Source: Nostoc edaphicum CCNP1411
GTDB lineage: Bacteria > Cyanobacteriota > Cyanobacteriia > Cyanobacteriales > Nostocaceae
Direction of reading: 5' to 3'
NCBI RefSeq assembly: GCF_014023275.1
Contig: NZ_CP054698.1
Coordinates: 868,001-932,000, forward strand
Length of the DNA: 64,000 nucleotides
Below are positions 17,095 to 27,025 of this stretch, in pieces. Every line of letters starts with the position of its first letter. Within the stretch, counting starts at the first letter, position 1. Below the pieces are notes generated by a model. That model did not search any database, was not told the DNA's origin, and saw only the letters and a program-made list of their open reading frames with translations. The position numbers and the translations under genes were made by a program.

Positions 17095-18734
17095 ATAACT
17101 AACGGCAGTTTAACTGTAAATGTTGTCCAGCCCTGAGAACTGGTAACTTCAATTGTGCCTTGAAGATATTTCACTAACTTCTTAGCCAATGTTAAACCTA
17201 ATCCTGTGCCGCTTTGTTGCCAGCGTTCCCGTTTCGGGTTGCCGTAGGCATCGCTTTGAGGGACTCGGTAAAACGGCTCAAAAATTCGAGATTGTTCTTG
17301 TTTTGGGATTATCACCCCAGAATTGCTAATTGTAATTTGAAAGTAGGGAACTTGAAGATTATGTAATACACCAGATTCAGCATCCTCATTTCTGAGACTT
17401 TTTGTGGTGTAAATCACCTGAACATCGACTGCAATCTCTCCATCAGGCGGAGTATATTTACAAGCATTGTTGAGTAACTCTGAGATAATTTCGGTCAGGC
17501 TAGCCAAGTCTGAAACTAGAGGTGGTAAATTTGGAGAAACACTAACTTTAAACGACTGTTGCCTAGCTTGAGCGCGTTCCTGAAAATATTCGGCAACATG
17601 AGGCAGCCAGTTTTGAAGTTGAATTGAAGTTAATTCCAACGGGTAGACATCTGCATCAATCATTCGCATATGCAGCAAATTATCTACTAAATCTAGTTCT
17701 TGTTCGCACTGATCGCGCAGAATAGTTAAGTAGCGGGCTACAGATTCAGACGGAGAAAGTGCTTTTAAATTTAAAACGCCCTGCCGATCAAGAATATTTT
17801 CTAGTACGGAGATGGCCATTTTGATGTTTGACAAGGGCGTTCGCATTTCATGAGAAGTGGTTGCCAGAAAATCCTCTTTCAACTGGTTTAGCCGTTGGAG
17901 TTCTGCCACTTGAATTTCTAGTTGTTGGGCACGTTCCGCTGCAAGATTGCGTTCTTCGGCTAACCGTCGTTGCGTGTCATCCCGAAAAACTAATACGGCT
18001 CCTGTAATTACACCGCTATTATTTCTCAGGGGAGTAGCACTATCAGCTATTGGTATAGTTGTCCCATCTTTAGCAACTAGTAGGACGCCACTACCTAGAT
18101 ATATAAAAGTTTCTTGTTTAAGGGCTGCGATAATGGGATTTTCTACCGGAAACTGAGTTTGTTCATCAATGAGTTTGATAACTTCAGTTAATATTTTGTC
18201 CTTAGCTTCATTCCATCGCCACCCTGTCAGGGCTTCAGCTACCTGATTGATGTAATTAATATGTAATTTAGTATCTACTACAATTACCCCATCACCCATT
18301 CCTCGAAGCACAGAACTCAAAAATTGCTCGCGATTGTAGCGATTGAGTGCTGTTTGAATGGCAACGTAAAGTTCTTGCTCTTTAATGGGCTTGATAATAT
18401 ATCCAAAGGGAGATGTCAGCGTTGCCCGCTCCACAGTGTTTTTATCAGAATGACCTGTGACGTAGATAATAGGAATTTGCAGATGATGCCAAATTTGCTC
18501 TGCTGCCTGGATGCCGTCCATCTCACCCCGTAACCTGATATCCATTAAAATCAAGTTTGGGCGTAATTTACTTGCTCTTGCAATTGCCCCTTCTGCGGAA
18601 TCGGTAATATCTAGAACAAAATACCCCAGAGACTCCAAGCTTTCTTGTAAGTTGATAGCAAGAATATATTCATCTTCAACAATAAGGATTCTAACTATCT
18701 CCTTTCTCTGTGTATTTTCTGGGGTGCTAATCAT
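17085..18734 (-). CDS. Receiver-PAS-histidine kinase hybrid
   Basis: 549 residues: receiver domain (about 15-130; Asp in LMDIRLRG, Lys in IIKP), PAS domain (about 140-255, GMGDGVIVVDTKLHINYIN), a linker coiled coil, HisKA (phospho-acceptor His in TTSHEMRTPLSN, about 295) and HATPase (N box LLNNACKYTPP, G2 GTGLGLTL). The G1 box reads SNSGVIIP rather than D-x-G-x-G. Similar SNSG forms occur in other cyanobacterial kinases, so the loss need not mean inactivity. It starts 2 bp after the stop of the 1317-residue kinase, so the two are one operon and its receiver is the natural acceptor of that kinase's phosphate. Confidence 0.92.
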   Translation of the reverse strand: MISTPENTQRKEIVRILIVEDEYILAINLQESLESLGYFVLDITDSAEGAIARASKLRPNLILMDIRLRGEMDGIQAAEQIWHHLQIPIIYVTGHSDKNTVERATLTSPFGYIIKPIKEQELYVAIQTALNRYNREQFLSSVLRGMGDGVIVVDTKLHINYINQVAEALTGWRWNEAKDKILTEVIKLIDEQTQFPVENPIIAALKQETFIYLGSGVLLVAKDGTTIPIADSATPLRNNSGVITGAVLVFRDDTQRRLAEERNLAAERAQQLEIQVAELQRLNQLKEDFLATTSHEMRTPLSNIKMAISVLENILDRQGVLNLKALSPSESVARYLTILRDQCEQELDLVDNLLHMRMIDADVYPLELTSIQLQNWLPHVAEYFQERAQARQQSFKVSVSPNLPPLVSDLASLTEIISELLNNACKYTPPDGEIAVDVQVIYTTKSLRNEDAESGVLHNLQVPYFQITISNSGVIIPKQEQSRIFEPFYRVPQSDAYGNPKRERWQQSGTGLGLTLAKKLVKYLQGTIEVTSSQGWTTFTVKLPLVIGD

Positions 18735-18736
18735 GT

Positions 18737-21700
18737 TTATCCGCGGCTATTTGCAAAAGTAATTTTGAACTGTGTTCCCTGTTGAGAGTCAATTTCAAGC
18801 TTTCCCCTCAGTTGCTTGACTAAACCCTGGACAAGAGTTATACCCAGCGTTTTAGCTTTCTTCCTATCAAAATTTTCAGGTAAACCAATACCATTATCTC
18901 GAATAATGAGTATCAAAATACTCTCAGGTTCTTGATAAAACTTAACCTCAATTTCCCCTCCACTATTACCAGGAAAAGCGTATTTCAAAGCATTGGAAAC
19001 CAGTTCATTGATAATCAAGCCACAAGAAATAGCGGTTTCGATGTCGAGGCTAGCATTATCAACTTGAATTTTTAGTTTAATCTGGCTGGAATTAACATTA
19101 TAGGAATCAAATAAATGAGTTGTTAAATCTGGAATGTATTGAGCAAAATCAATATCAGCGAGGTCTTCAGAGCGGTACAGTTTTTCATGAACTAGGGCAA
19201 TGGAAGCAATGCGGTTTTGGCTATCGCGCAAAATTGCTCTCACCACAGGATCTTCTGTCCGTCTGCACTGCATTTGCAGCAAACTGCTGACAATTCCTAA
19301 ATTGTTCTTCACTCGATGGTGAATTTCCTTAAGTAATACCTCTTTTTCTTTGAGAGAAGCTTTGATTTTTTCCTCGGCTTGTTTTTGCTCGGTGATATCT
19401 TGTTGGACAGCGACAAGAACGCTTCCATACTCAGGATGCCCAAAAACGGAAGTGGTCGCACTACTCCAGAATGGAGTGCCATCTTTTTTAACATTCTGAA
19501 CTTCATAGGTTGCTTCACCGTGTTGAATAACAGCAGTTTTAATCGCTTGATTAACTTCTTTAGGCGTAGTACGTTCATCACCGTAGTTGACAATTGACAC
19601 ATGCTGACCAATTAATTCACCAGGTTCATAGCCAAACATCTGCTCAAATTTAGGATTAGTGTAGACAAACACGCCATCTGTAGCACGAACTAGGCAAATT
19701 CCCTCCGCCATGTTGCGGGTGATTACTGCTTGCAGTTCTAACATCTGTTCAGCACGTTTGCGTAAGCGAAGTTCGTCGTAGACATCGCTGGTTTCAACTA
19801 CAACAATGCCTATACTAATGGGTTCATCGACTTCAGACTGAATTGGAAAGTAGGAAGCTAGCCAAGTCCGAATCACACCGGGGAGTTTTGGGGTTTCTCC
19901 AGTGATCTCCACATCCAAAATCGGTTCACCCGTTGTCAAAACATGTTGCAATACCTGCTCCAGCTTTGGTGTTAAATCGGGGACAATATCCCGTAGTGTT
20001 TTGCCAATATGCGCGGCTGCGGGAATGCCGTTAATTTCTGCTAATGCTTCATTAATAAATGAGAAACGCAGTTCTCGATCAAGAATGGTTATACCAACGG
20101 GTGCGCTATTGATGAAGGCATCCAATAATTTTTGCTTGTGAGCCAGTTCTCGTTCTAAGATCTTACGTTCTGTGATGTCGATCGCCACCCTACCGACTAA
20201 CTTTTGTGCGGAAAATCCCAGAATCGGGAACTTGTATACCAAAAATTCACCAAGGCTGCCGTCTGGTCGAGGAGCAACTTCGATCGCCTCAAGTACCCGA
20301 TTTGTCTGTGTGACTGTCTGAATGTGATCGAAATGCTGCCGAGCAATTTCATCTGGGTAGAGGTCAAAAATGGATTGCCCAATCACCTGTTCGGGTAGTA
20401 ATTTAAATGTCCGCAGGTATGTTTGATTTAAGTAAAGTACACGCCCATCTGTATCAGTTATCCAAGCTAGTACCGGGCTGTTGTTCATAAATGCCTGGAA
20501 TCTGGCTTCACTTTCTCTTAACGCTGCTTCGGCTTGTTTGCGATCAGTAATATCAATGATCACACCCAGCATCCTTACAGCTTCGCCTGCTTCGTTGTAG
20601 ACGCCGCGCCCTTTCCCAGTGAGCCAGTGAACACTGCTATCGGGGTAAATTACTCGATATTCAGCTTCATAATTAGTATGTTGTGCTAGGGCGTTGAGTA
20701 AAGTCCGCTCAACTCGGTCAACATCCTCTGGATGAATGGAATTACGCCATAGCTGGTACTTCGCAGTTAATGTTTCTGGCTCCAACCCTAGCAAGCGAAA
20801 ATGGTTGTCGTTCCAGAGGACTTCTCTTGTTTGAACATTCCAATCCCAAAGACCGATGTGGTTAAATTCCAAGGTTAGCCTCAATTGTTCTTCATTTTTG
20901 GCTAAGGCTGCTTCAGCTTTTTGGCGATCGCTTAGTGCAACTTCCCGTTCGGTAACATCTTGGGCAGTACCATAAAGGCGAATCACCTGTCCATCGGCGT
21001 TGAATTCTGTATGTCCAATAGCCTCGAAATAGCGATTAGAACCATCTGAGTGGGGTACACGGAGAATTTCTTTGTAGGACTCACCAGTGGCGATCGCTCG
21101 CTCAACAGCTTGGTGCAATTTCTCCCGATCTTCAGAGTGATACAATTGCAGATTTTCTTCATAGTTCGGCTCCAGAAGTGCGGGTTCTCGATTGAAGAGG
21201 TCGAAAAGCCCCTTCGACCAGGTAATTTTGCCACTACCAAGTTCAAATTCCCAATTGCCAAGGCAAGCAACTCGCTGGGATTCTTCTAGCAAAGCTTGAC
21301 TTTTGCGTAGTGTTTCTTCAGTGCGCTTGAGATCGGTGACATCTACCACCAGTCCATCCCAAGCTACACGCCCATCCTTCATCTGACGTGGCGTAGAACG
21401 GAAATGCAACCATTTGAGTTGACCGCTAGGCGTTCGGATTCGCAGCTGAATATCTAACACAGATAGATTCAGGTGGGATTCTTCAAGGGCTGTCTGTAGG
21501 CGGGGAATGTCCTCTGAGATAAACTGGCGATAAAGCAGAGATGAATCTCTGAGTACATCTTCAGTCTTAACTTCTGTTAGTCTTTCAATTCCCCCACTCA
21601 AGTAGGAAAAGCGATCGCTACCATCCAATTCGCGGATCACCCGATAAACTGCTCCATTGGGCAGATTATCTCCAATCAAGTACAACATCACTTCACGCTC

Positions 21701-22690
21701 ATGCAAGGCTAATTCGGTTGCTTTACGTTCTGTGATATCTCGCCCTTCTGGAATCAACAAAATAACTTTACCCGTCTCGTTTTGTAGCGGACGTAATGAA
21801 AAATCGATTGTTGCGACTCGGTTATTTGCGCCAAGAACATCAACTTCATAGCGGACAAACTCCCCTTGAGATGCACGGGCGATCGCTTGTTTTAATTCTT
21901 CTTGAGTTTGGGGTGAAATTGTCCACCAATGTGCTTCCCAAAAAGGACGATTGATCACATCTTCAAGCTTAATTCCGCCAAAACTGAGCGCAGTCTGGTT
22001 AGCCTCCAGTAAAATGCCATCTGGCGTTAGCAGTCCTGTAAATTGGAAGGTGTTATTAAAGATAGCGTAAAAACGGCGATCGCTTTCCTGCAATTTGGTA
22101 GTGCGTTCCTGTACTTTGGCTTTTAACTCGGTGTTGAGAGTTTGGAGGTTGTGGTAGAGTTGGGCTTGTTGAATAGCGATCGCTAGTTGCACCGTCAGTT
22201 GCTTGAGGCATTCCACCTCAAATGTCTGCCATTGTCGGGGGGCAGAACATTGATGCACAATTAATAATCCCCAGAGTTCAAGTGCTGGAGTCCCCTTGTT
22301 TTCTAATAAAATGGGGACAACTAAATTTGCTTTTACCTGAAACTGTTCCAAAAGATTAATATGGCAATCACTTAAACCCGCTTCGTAAATATTCGCCGCT
22401 GCCCAAATTTTTCCCCGACGATATTCTCTCCCTTGATTTTCCTGAAAACAGGTATCTTCAATCTCCAATCCCAAGATTGGTGTCCATTGAGGTAATACCG
22501 ACTCCGCTACGACACTACCCTGCATCTCAGGCGTAAATTGATACACCAACACGCGATCAGACTTGAGTAACTGGCGGACTTCTTGAACTCTAGTGGCGAG
22601 AATATCTTGAAGCTTCAATGATTTGCGAATATCAAGAGCGATCGCTCCAATTAACTTTTGTTGTTCTTGTAGCTGTTTTAGTTGCTGCAT
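18737..22690 (-). CDS. Large sensor kinase: GAF (DXCF cyanobacteriochrome-like), seven PAS, HisKA_2, HATPase
   Basis: 1317 residues. GAF (about 15-180) carries DTCF (Cys81) and SDCH (Cys109), 28 residues apart, the paired cysteines of DXCF cyanobacteriochromes. Then come about seven PAS/PAC units (roughly 205-1095), several ending in D(I/V)TERK or DITDRK. The kinase core is of the HisKA_2 type: phospho-acceptor His in LLKEIHHRVKNNL (about 1112), with a HATPase of the matching class (NELVSNALKYAFP, DNGIGLP). HisKA_2 kinases often act with stand-alone or hybrid receivers. The receiver-PAS-kinase gene follows after 2 bp. No membrane segment is visible. One protein therefore seems to combine light and several small-molecule or redox inputs. 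PAS ligands are unknown. Confidence 0.92.
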   Translation of the reverse strand: MQQLKQLQEQQKLIGAIALDIRKSLKLQDILATRVQEVRQLLKSDRVLVYQFTPEMQGSVVAESVLPQWTPILGLEIEDTCFQENQGREYRRGKIWAAANIYEAGLSDCHINLLEQFQVKANLVVPILLENKGTPALELWGLLIVHQCSAPRQWQTFEVECLKQLTVQLAIAIQQAQLYHNLQTLNTELKAKVQERTTKLQESDRRFYAIFNNTFQFTGLLTPDGILLEANQTALSFGGIKLEDVINRPFWEAHWWTISPQTQEELKQAIARASQGEFVRYEVDVLGANNRVATIDFSLRPLQNETGKVILLIPEGRDITERKATELALHEREVMLYLIGDNLPNGAVYRVIRELDGSDRFSYLSGGIERLTEVKTEDVLRDSSLLYRQFISEDIPRLQTALEESHLNLSVLDIQLRIRTPSGQLKWLHFRSTPRQMKDGRVAWDGLVVDVTDLKRTEETLRKSQALLEESQRVACLGNWEFELGSGKITWSKGLFDLFNREPALLEPNYEENLQLYHSEDREKLHQAVERAIATGESYKEILRVPHSDGSNRYFEAIGHTEFNADGQVIRLYGTAQDVTEREVALSDRQKAEAALAKNEEQLRLTLEFNHIGLWDWNVQTREVLWNDNHFRLLGLEPETLTAKYQLWRNSIHPEDVDRVERTLLNALAQHTNYEAEYRVIYPDSSVHWLTGKGRGVYNEAGEAVRMLGVIIDITDRKQAEAALRESEARFQAFMNNSPVLAWITDTDGRVLYLNQTYLRTFKLLPEQVIGQSIFDLYPDEIARQHFDHIQTVTQTNRVLEAIEVAPRPDGSLGEFLVYKFPILGFSAQKLVGRVAIDITERKILERELAHKQKLLDAFINSAPVGITILDRELRFSFINEALAEINGIPAAAHIGKTLRDIVPDLTPKLEQVLQHVLTTGEPILDVEITGETPKLPGVIRTWLASYFPIQSEVDEPISIGIVVVETSDVYDELRLRKRAEQMLELQAVITRNMAEGICLVRATDGVFVYTNPKFEQMFGYEPGELIGQHVSIVNYGDERTTPKEVNQAIKTAVIQHGEATYEVQNVKKDGTPFWSSATTSVFGHPEYGSVLVAVQQDITEQKQAEEKIKASLKEKEVLLKEIHHRVKNNLGIVSSLLQMQCRRTEDPVVRAILRDSQNRIASIALVHEKLYRSEDLADIDFAQYIPDLTTHLFDSYNVNSSQIKLKIQVDNASLDIETAISCGLIINELVSNALKYAFPGNSGGEIEVKFYQEPESILILIIRDNGIGLPENFDRKKAKTLGITLVQGLVKQLRGKLEIDSQQGTQFKITFANSRG

Positions 22691-22994
22691 TAGCTGTAAT
22701 TGATAGCTTTTAACCTACTATTAACCAACCTTTGACCAGACTCAGTATTGAGTAAATTAAAAGTTATATCAAGTTCGGATAATTAGTTATGATTCCTACA
22801 CTCATTGCATCCCACCCTTAATAGCTTGGGTCATAGGTTAGGCAAGGATAGAAACCCCAATCCCCATTCCCCCTAATCCCCAGAGGTGGCCCCGAATTCC
22901 CCAATCCCCAGTCCCCAATGCCTGAATCAGGAAATCCGGACTTTTTCTTGATCACAGACTACTATTTTTAGTCGCATAAACGCATAATAGAATA
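22691..22994. other. Divergent intergenic region upstream of ldpA
   Basis: 304 bp with runs of CCCCAATCCCCATTCCCC-type repeats at about 22850-22925 and an AT-rich block before the ldpA start. It should hold divergent promoters for the large kinase and ldpA. No ORF. Confidence 0.45.
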
Positions 22995-24152
22995 GTGACT
23001 GATCTGTTCGCCCCTTTACAATCTCTCAAACAAGGTGACTGGTTCAAGCTGATCTGCGGAGCCAGCTTCCAGCATTTGCCGGCAGTCAGAAGTTTAACGT
23101 TAGCCTATACTTTGGCGGGCGCTGACTGCATAGATGTTGCAGCTGATCCAGCGGTGATTGCGGCGGCGCAAGCAGGGCTACAAGTAGCTAAAACTCTGGC
23201 TACGGATGCCCAAAAGCGAGGCTTTGGCTACACAGGTAACTCACCCTTTTTGATGGTTAGCCTGAACGATGGAGAAGACCCCCATTTTCGGAAAGCAGAA
23301 TTTAATCCTAGTGAGTGTCCTACAGACTGCCCTAGACCGTGTGAACGGATTTGTCCCGCACAAGCAATTGTGTTTAACAATAGAAAAGAAGACTTTTCGG
23401 GAGTAGTATCCGAAAAGTGCTATGGCTGCGGTCGTTGCATACCAATTTGTCCATACGATATGATCTATACATCATCGTATGTGTCAACGCCGGCAGCGAT
23501 CGCGCCGTTGGTAATATCAACGGGAGTAGATGCCGTAGAAATCCATACAAAAGTTGGGCGGTTGGCAGAATTTGAGCAATTATGGCAAGCAATTTCACCG
23601 TGGGCCGATCAACTAAAGTTACTAGCCATCAGCTGTCCCGATGGCGAGGGGATGACTGACTATCTGAAAGCGCTGTATGACCTGATTACCCCACTCAAGG
23701 GTGCTTTAATTTGGCAGACCGACGGTCGTCCGATGAGTGGTGATATTGGCGATGGCACCACAATAGCCGCGGTGAAATTAGGGCAAAAAGTTTTGGCAGC
23801 AAAGTTACCGGGATATGTGCAGTTAGCAGGCGGCACTAATAGCTATACGGTTGCTAAGTTAAAGGCAATGGGACTGTTAAACAGTGCTGAGTTACCAGTT
23901 ATGAGTGCCGAGAAAGATTATATTACTCAGCACTCAGCACCCAGCACTCAGCACTACATCGCCGGAATTGCCTACGGTAGCTACGCCCGCGTACTGCTGT
24001 CACCAATTCTCGAACAGTTAGAGAATAAGGAGGTAAGTAACACTAATGTGAAGGCGACTGTTCGCCTAGAAGAAGATGATAAATTACTTTGGCAAGCTGT
24101 AGAACTTGCCCATTCTCTCGTTTCCCAGATCAAGTCACAGCAGGAGCGTTAA
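22995..24152 (+). CDS. ldpA: LdpA, iron-sulfur protein of the circadian input pathway
   Basis: 385 residues starting at GTG (22995), giving MTDLFAPLQSLKQGDWFKLI. It has two ferredoxin-like Cys clusters: CPTDCPRPCERICP (about 117-130) and CYGCGRCIPICPYD (about 147-160), enough for two 4Fe-4S centres. In Synechococcus elongatus LdpA senses the redox state and adjusts clock period to light, acting with CikA and KaiA. The C-terminal half holds an in-frame tandem repeat (CAGCACT units, 23925-23955) encoding TQHSAPSTQHY near residues 311-321, which looks like an inserted intergenic repeat. The R3H ATPase gene follows 73 bp downstream on the same strand. Confidence 0.93.
   Translation: MTDLFAPLQSLKQGDWFKLICGASFQHLPAVRSLTLAYTLAGADCIDVAADPAVIAAAQAGLQVAKTLATDAQKRGFGYTGNSPFLMVSLNDGEDPHFRKAEFNPSECPTDCPRPCERICPAQAIVFNNRKEDFSGVVSEKCYGCGRCIPICPYDMIYTSSYVSTPAAIAPLVISTGVDAVEIHTKVGRLAEFEQLWQAISPWADQLKLLAISCPDGEGMTDYLKALYDLITPLKGALIWQTDGRPMSGDIGDGTTIAAVKLGQKVLAAKLPGYVQLAGGTNSYTVAKLKAMGLLNSAELPVMSAEKDYITQHSAPSTQHYIAGIAYGSYARVLLSPILEQLENKEVSNTNVKATVRLEEDDKLLWQAVELAHSLVSQIKSQQER
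23925..23956. repeat. In-frame heptamer repeat inside ldpA
   Basis: Four copies of CAGCACT (one as CAGCACC) lie within the ldpA frame. The same kind of unit is otherwise intergenic in Nostoc-type genomes. The frame is kept and no stop arises. Confidence 0.8.
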
Positions 24153-24225
24153 TCGCTCGTTCGGAAAATACCCAGAGCGGGTTCTCCTGCACGCAAATGT
24201 CCTCGCTATCTCTCCCATAGAAAGC

Positions 24226-25959
24226 ATGACGATTACAGACGATCTCCAAAAGTTATTAGACATTTTGCCCCAAGACCTGCGACAAGTACTAGAGAGTCAT
24301 CCCAAACGAGATATTTTAGTAGAAGTGGTCTTGGATTTGGGTCGTCGCCCAGAGGCTCGCTTTCCTAATCAAGCTGAGTATTTGAGCGAAGTACCCGTTA
24401 CTCAAGAACAGATAGATGATTGCATTCAACGAGTCGGAACCTTTGGCGGAGATAATCGGGCAGGAATTGAGCAAACTTTGCATCGGATCAGCGCCATCCG
24501 CAATCGCACGGGTAAGATTATTGGCTTGACCTGTCGCGTTGGTCGAGCGGTATTCGGAACCATTGGCATGATCCGCGATTTGGTAGAAACTGGTAAATCG
24601 ATTCTCATGCTGGGGCGTCCAGGCGTGGGCAAAACTACTGCTTTACGGGAGATTGCCCGTGTTTTGGCGGATGATCTGCATAAGCGAGTCGTAATTATTG
24701 ACACCTCCAACGAAATTGCTGGGGATGGTGATGTTGCCCACCCCGCCATTGGTCGCGCTCGGCGGATGCAAGTGGCTCATCCAGATCAACAGCATCAGGT
24801 GATGATTGAGGCAGTGGAAAACCACATGCCAGAAGTCATTGTCATTGATGAAATTGGCACAGAACTGGAAGCTTTAGCGGCTCGTACCATTGCGGAACGG
24901 GGTGTACAGTTGGTAGGTACTGCCCACGGAAATCAGATCGAAAATCTGATTAAAAACCCCACCTTGGCTGATTTAGTTGGGGGTATCCAAGCTGTGACAC
25001 TGGGAGACGACGAAGCTAGACGCCGGGGCAGTCAGAAGACTGTTTTGGAGCGTAAAGCCCCTCCTACCTTTGAAATTGCTGTGGAAATGTTGGAACGTCA
25101 ACGTTGGGTAGTACACGAAAGTGTTGCTGACACCGTAGATAATCTGCTGCGGGGGCGTCAGGCTACCCCACAAACGAGAACTGTTGATGACCACGGCAAA
25201 GTTGCTGTTACAAGGCAGTTAGCTGTTGTTAACGGTCGCGGTGGACAGCTAGGGATAGTGGAGGATTCTTTTCCGCCGGCGCGGCCGTCTAATGGCTGGC
25301 GTTCATCTGGACAAATGGTCGCACTGCCACAATTGCCTGTAGAGCGGGTGACTGGACGCAGTGAGTTTGATCGTTTGCTGGATGAATCCTTCAATTATTC
25401 TGAAAGCATTGATTTAGATGCTGCTACCAGACAGCCAGGGCCCAATGGTGAAGATTTGCCATTGCACGTTTACCCTTATGGCGTTAGCCGCCATCAACTA
25501 GAACAGGTAATTAGTGTGCTAACTTTGCCGGTGGTATTGACAAAAGACATAGATAGTGCAGATGCAATTTTAGCACTGCGATCGCACGTCAAAAACCACG
25601 CCAAATTACGCCAAATGGCTAAAGCGCGTCATGTACCCATCCACATGATTAAGTCCAGCACCATTCCCCAAATTACCCGTGGTTTGCGGCGCTTATTGAA
25701 CATCGACGACCCAGAAATGGCCGATGATAGAGAACTGCAACTGTTTTTACACAACGGTAGCGATGATGAGATGGATGCCTTGGAAGAAGCTAGACTTGCC
25801 GTTGAGCAAATTGTGATTCCGAAAGGACAGCCAGTCGAGTTATTACCGCGTTCTCCCCAAGTCCGTAAAATGCAACATGAGTTGGTAGAACATTATCGCC
25901 TCAAGTCGCATAGTTTTGGCGAAGAACCAAACAGAAGATTGCGGATTTATCCGGCGTAA
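24226..25959 (+). CDS. SpoIIIAA-like AAA ATPase with C-terminal R3H domain (Ycf45-like)
   Basis: 577 residues from the ATG at 24226. The frame continues 40 codons upstream into ldpA, but that part is not family-like. Residues about 20-330 form an ATPase with Walker A MLGRPGVGKTT and Walker B VIVIDEIG, as in SpoIIIAA and the algal plastid protein Ycf45. The C-terminus has an R3H single-strand nucleic acid-binding motif (VRKMQHELVEHYRL, last 60 residues). A linker with GRGGQLG separates the halves. The family is universal in cyanobacteria and its function is unsettled. RNA or DNA remodelling is likely from the domains. It lies directly after ldpA and may be cotranscribed. Confidence 0.9.
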   Translation: MTITDDLQKLLDILPQDLRQVLESHPKRDILVEVVLDLGRRPEARFPNQAEYLSEVPVTQEQIDDCIQRVGTFGGDNRAGIEQTLHRISAIRNRTGKIIGLTCRVGRAVFGTIGMIRDLVETGKSILMLGRPGVGKTTALREIARVLADDLHKRVVIIDTSNEIAGDGDVAHPAIGRARRMQVAHPDQQHQVMIEAVENHMPEVIVIDEIGTELEALAARTIAERGVQLVGTAHGNQIENLIKNPTLADLVGGIQAVTLGDDEARRRGSQKTVLERKAPPTFEIAVEMLERQRWVVHESVADTVDNLLRGRQATPQTRTVDDHGKVAVTRQLAVVNGRGGQLGIVEDSFPPARPSNGWRSSGQMVALPQLPVERVTGRSEFDRLLDESFNYSESIDLDAATRQPGPNGEDLPLHVYPYGVSRHQLEQVISVLTLPVVLTKDIDSADAILALRSHVKNHAKLRQMAKARHVPIHMIKSSTIPQITRGLRRLLNIDDPEMADDRELQLFLHNGSDDEMDALEEARLAVEQIVIPKGQPVELLPRSPQVRKMQHELVEHYRLKSHSFGEEPNRRLRIYPA

Positions 25960-25971
25960 TCTCACCCCAAA

Positions 25972-25994
25972 CCCCTCTCCAAAATGGAGAGGGG
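25972..25994. repeat. GC-rich hairpin repeat after the R3H gene
   Basis: CCCCTCTCC (25972-25980) pairs with GGAGAGGGG (25986-25994). It lies 12 bp past the stop codon and could help terminate, but the same motif is dispersed (compare CCTCTCTCC hairpins at 37986 and near 48707), so it is primarily a repeat. Confidence 0.6.
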
Positions 25995-26152
25995 AGTATA
26001 GAAAATCAAGGGTGTGGTTTTGGATGTAGACATCTCCAGAAATTAAATATGCATTATCCAGAAGCCTTGTAAAGAAGTAGCAATACTACGTCTCTACACT
26101 TTTTTTCATATATTCTAGATTAGTATTCCCAAGTTTTCATATTATCTAAAAA

Positions 26153-27025
26153 TCATAATGGCGTAATCCAATAAGTAATCCCCCGGACAACTTGTTTGTT
26201 AAAACCAAACAGAGGTAAATTTTCTTCAGACAAACCTACATAAGTCCAATGTGGAATATCGTTTTCTACAGTTTGAAACCAACCATTTTGATTAAGAGCT
26301 TTTCTTTGTTCTTGACTACCTACACGTAAATCAATGGCTAATCCCCAGAGATGTTGTGAAGTTCCAGGAGGTGCAACTAAACCGAGAATTTTTGTTTCTT
26401 TTCCCGCTTTAACTTTTGCCAAAACTTGATTATTAGCATATTTGTACCAAAATCTTAAATTCGTGTTGAAAGTGCGAGTACAATCACCAGAACCATAACC
26501 AGATTTTAGCGGAATTCTTTGTAGCGATCGCGCTTTATTTAAAGCCTCAGCCGCAGACTTTTGTAAGTAACAGTCCTTACTGCCATCAACATGACCCATT
26601 GTTAAAGTAGCTTGAAAATCTTGGGTTTCTTGTTCATTGGCAAAGATATGTTTTGGTGGTAGTTTCATCCCGATATCTTGATTTACAAAGACTGCACCAT
26701 AAGCTCGTAGCAAAATATATTCATAAGTACCAGGCTGGGGAATTGTGGTTAAATTTCTAGCGATCGCAGATAAAAAACGCTGTTGATGATTTAATTTTGG
26801 GTTGGGAATAAATGGTTCTGATATTGTCTCTTTAGAGGTATCTGTACAAATTAATGAATCATTACTCAAGCATCCGTTTAATGGTTGGGCAGTTATAGCA
26901 ACTTTGTGGTGGGTAATCTCATTGCTAGCTACTAATATAAAAATTATCAAGATAACTATACTAATGAAACTTATCTTTCTAATAATTCTATTAAGTGATT
27001 TTTTCTTTTTGAAGGTGAGTTTCAT
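26153..27025 (-). CDS. VanY-type D-Ala-D-Ala carboxypeptidase family protein, membrane-anchored
   Basis: 290 residues. A basic N-terminus and one hydrophobic segment (about 15-35, ISFISIVILIIFILVAS) form a signal anchor. The C-terminal half is an M15 metallopeptidase: SQHLWGLAIDLRV contains the SxHxxGxAxD zinc motif, and NDIPHWTYVG supplies the second zinc His. Where VanY has Glu three residues before this His, this protein has Asp, a change seen in part of the family. It should trim the peptide stem of peptidoglycan in the periplasm. It stands alone, divergent from mnmG. Confidence 0.85.
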   Translation of the reverse strand: MKLTFKKKKSLNRIIRKISFISIVILIIFILVASNEITHHKVAITAQPLNGCLSNDSLICTDTSKETISEPFIPNPKLNHQQRFLSAIARNLTTIPQPGTYEYILLRAYGAVFVNQDIGMKLPPKHIFANEQETQDFQATLTMGHVDGSKDCYLQKSAAEALNKARSLQRIPLKSGYGSGDCTRTFNTNLRFWYKYANNQVLAKVKAGKETKILGLVAPPGTSQHLWGLAIDLRVGSQEQRKALNQNGWFQTVENDIPHWTYVGLSEENLPLFGFNKQVVRGITYWITPL

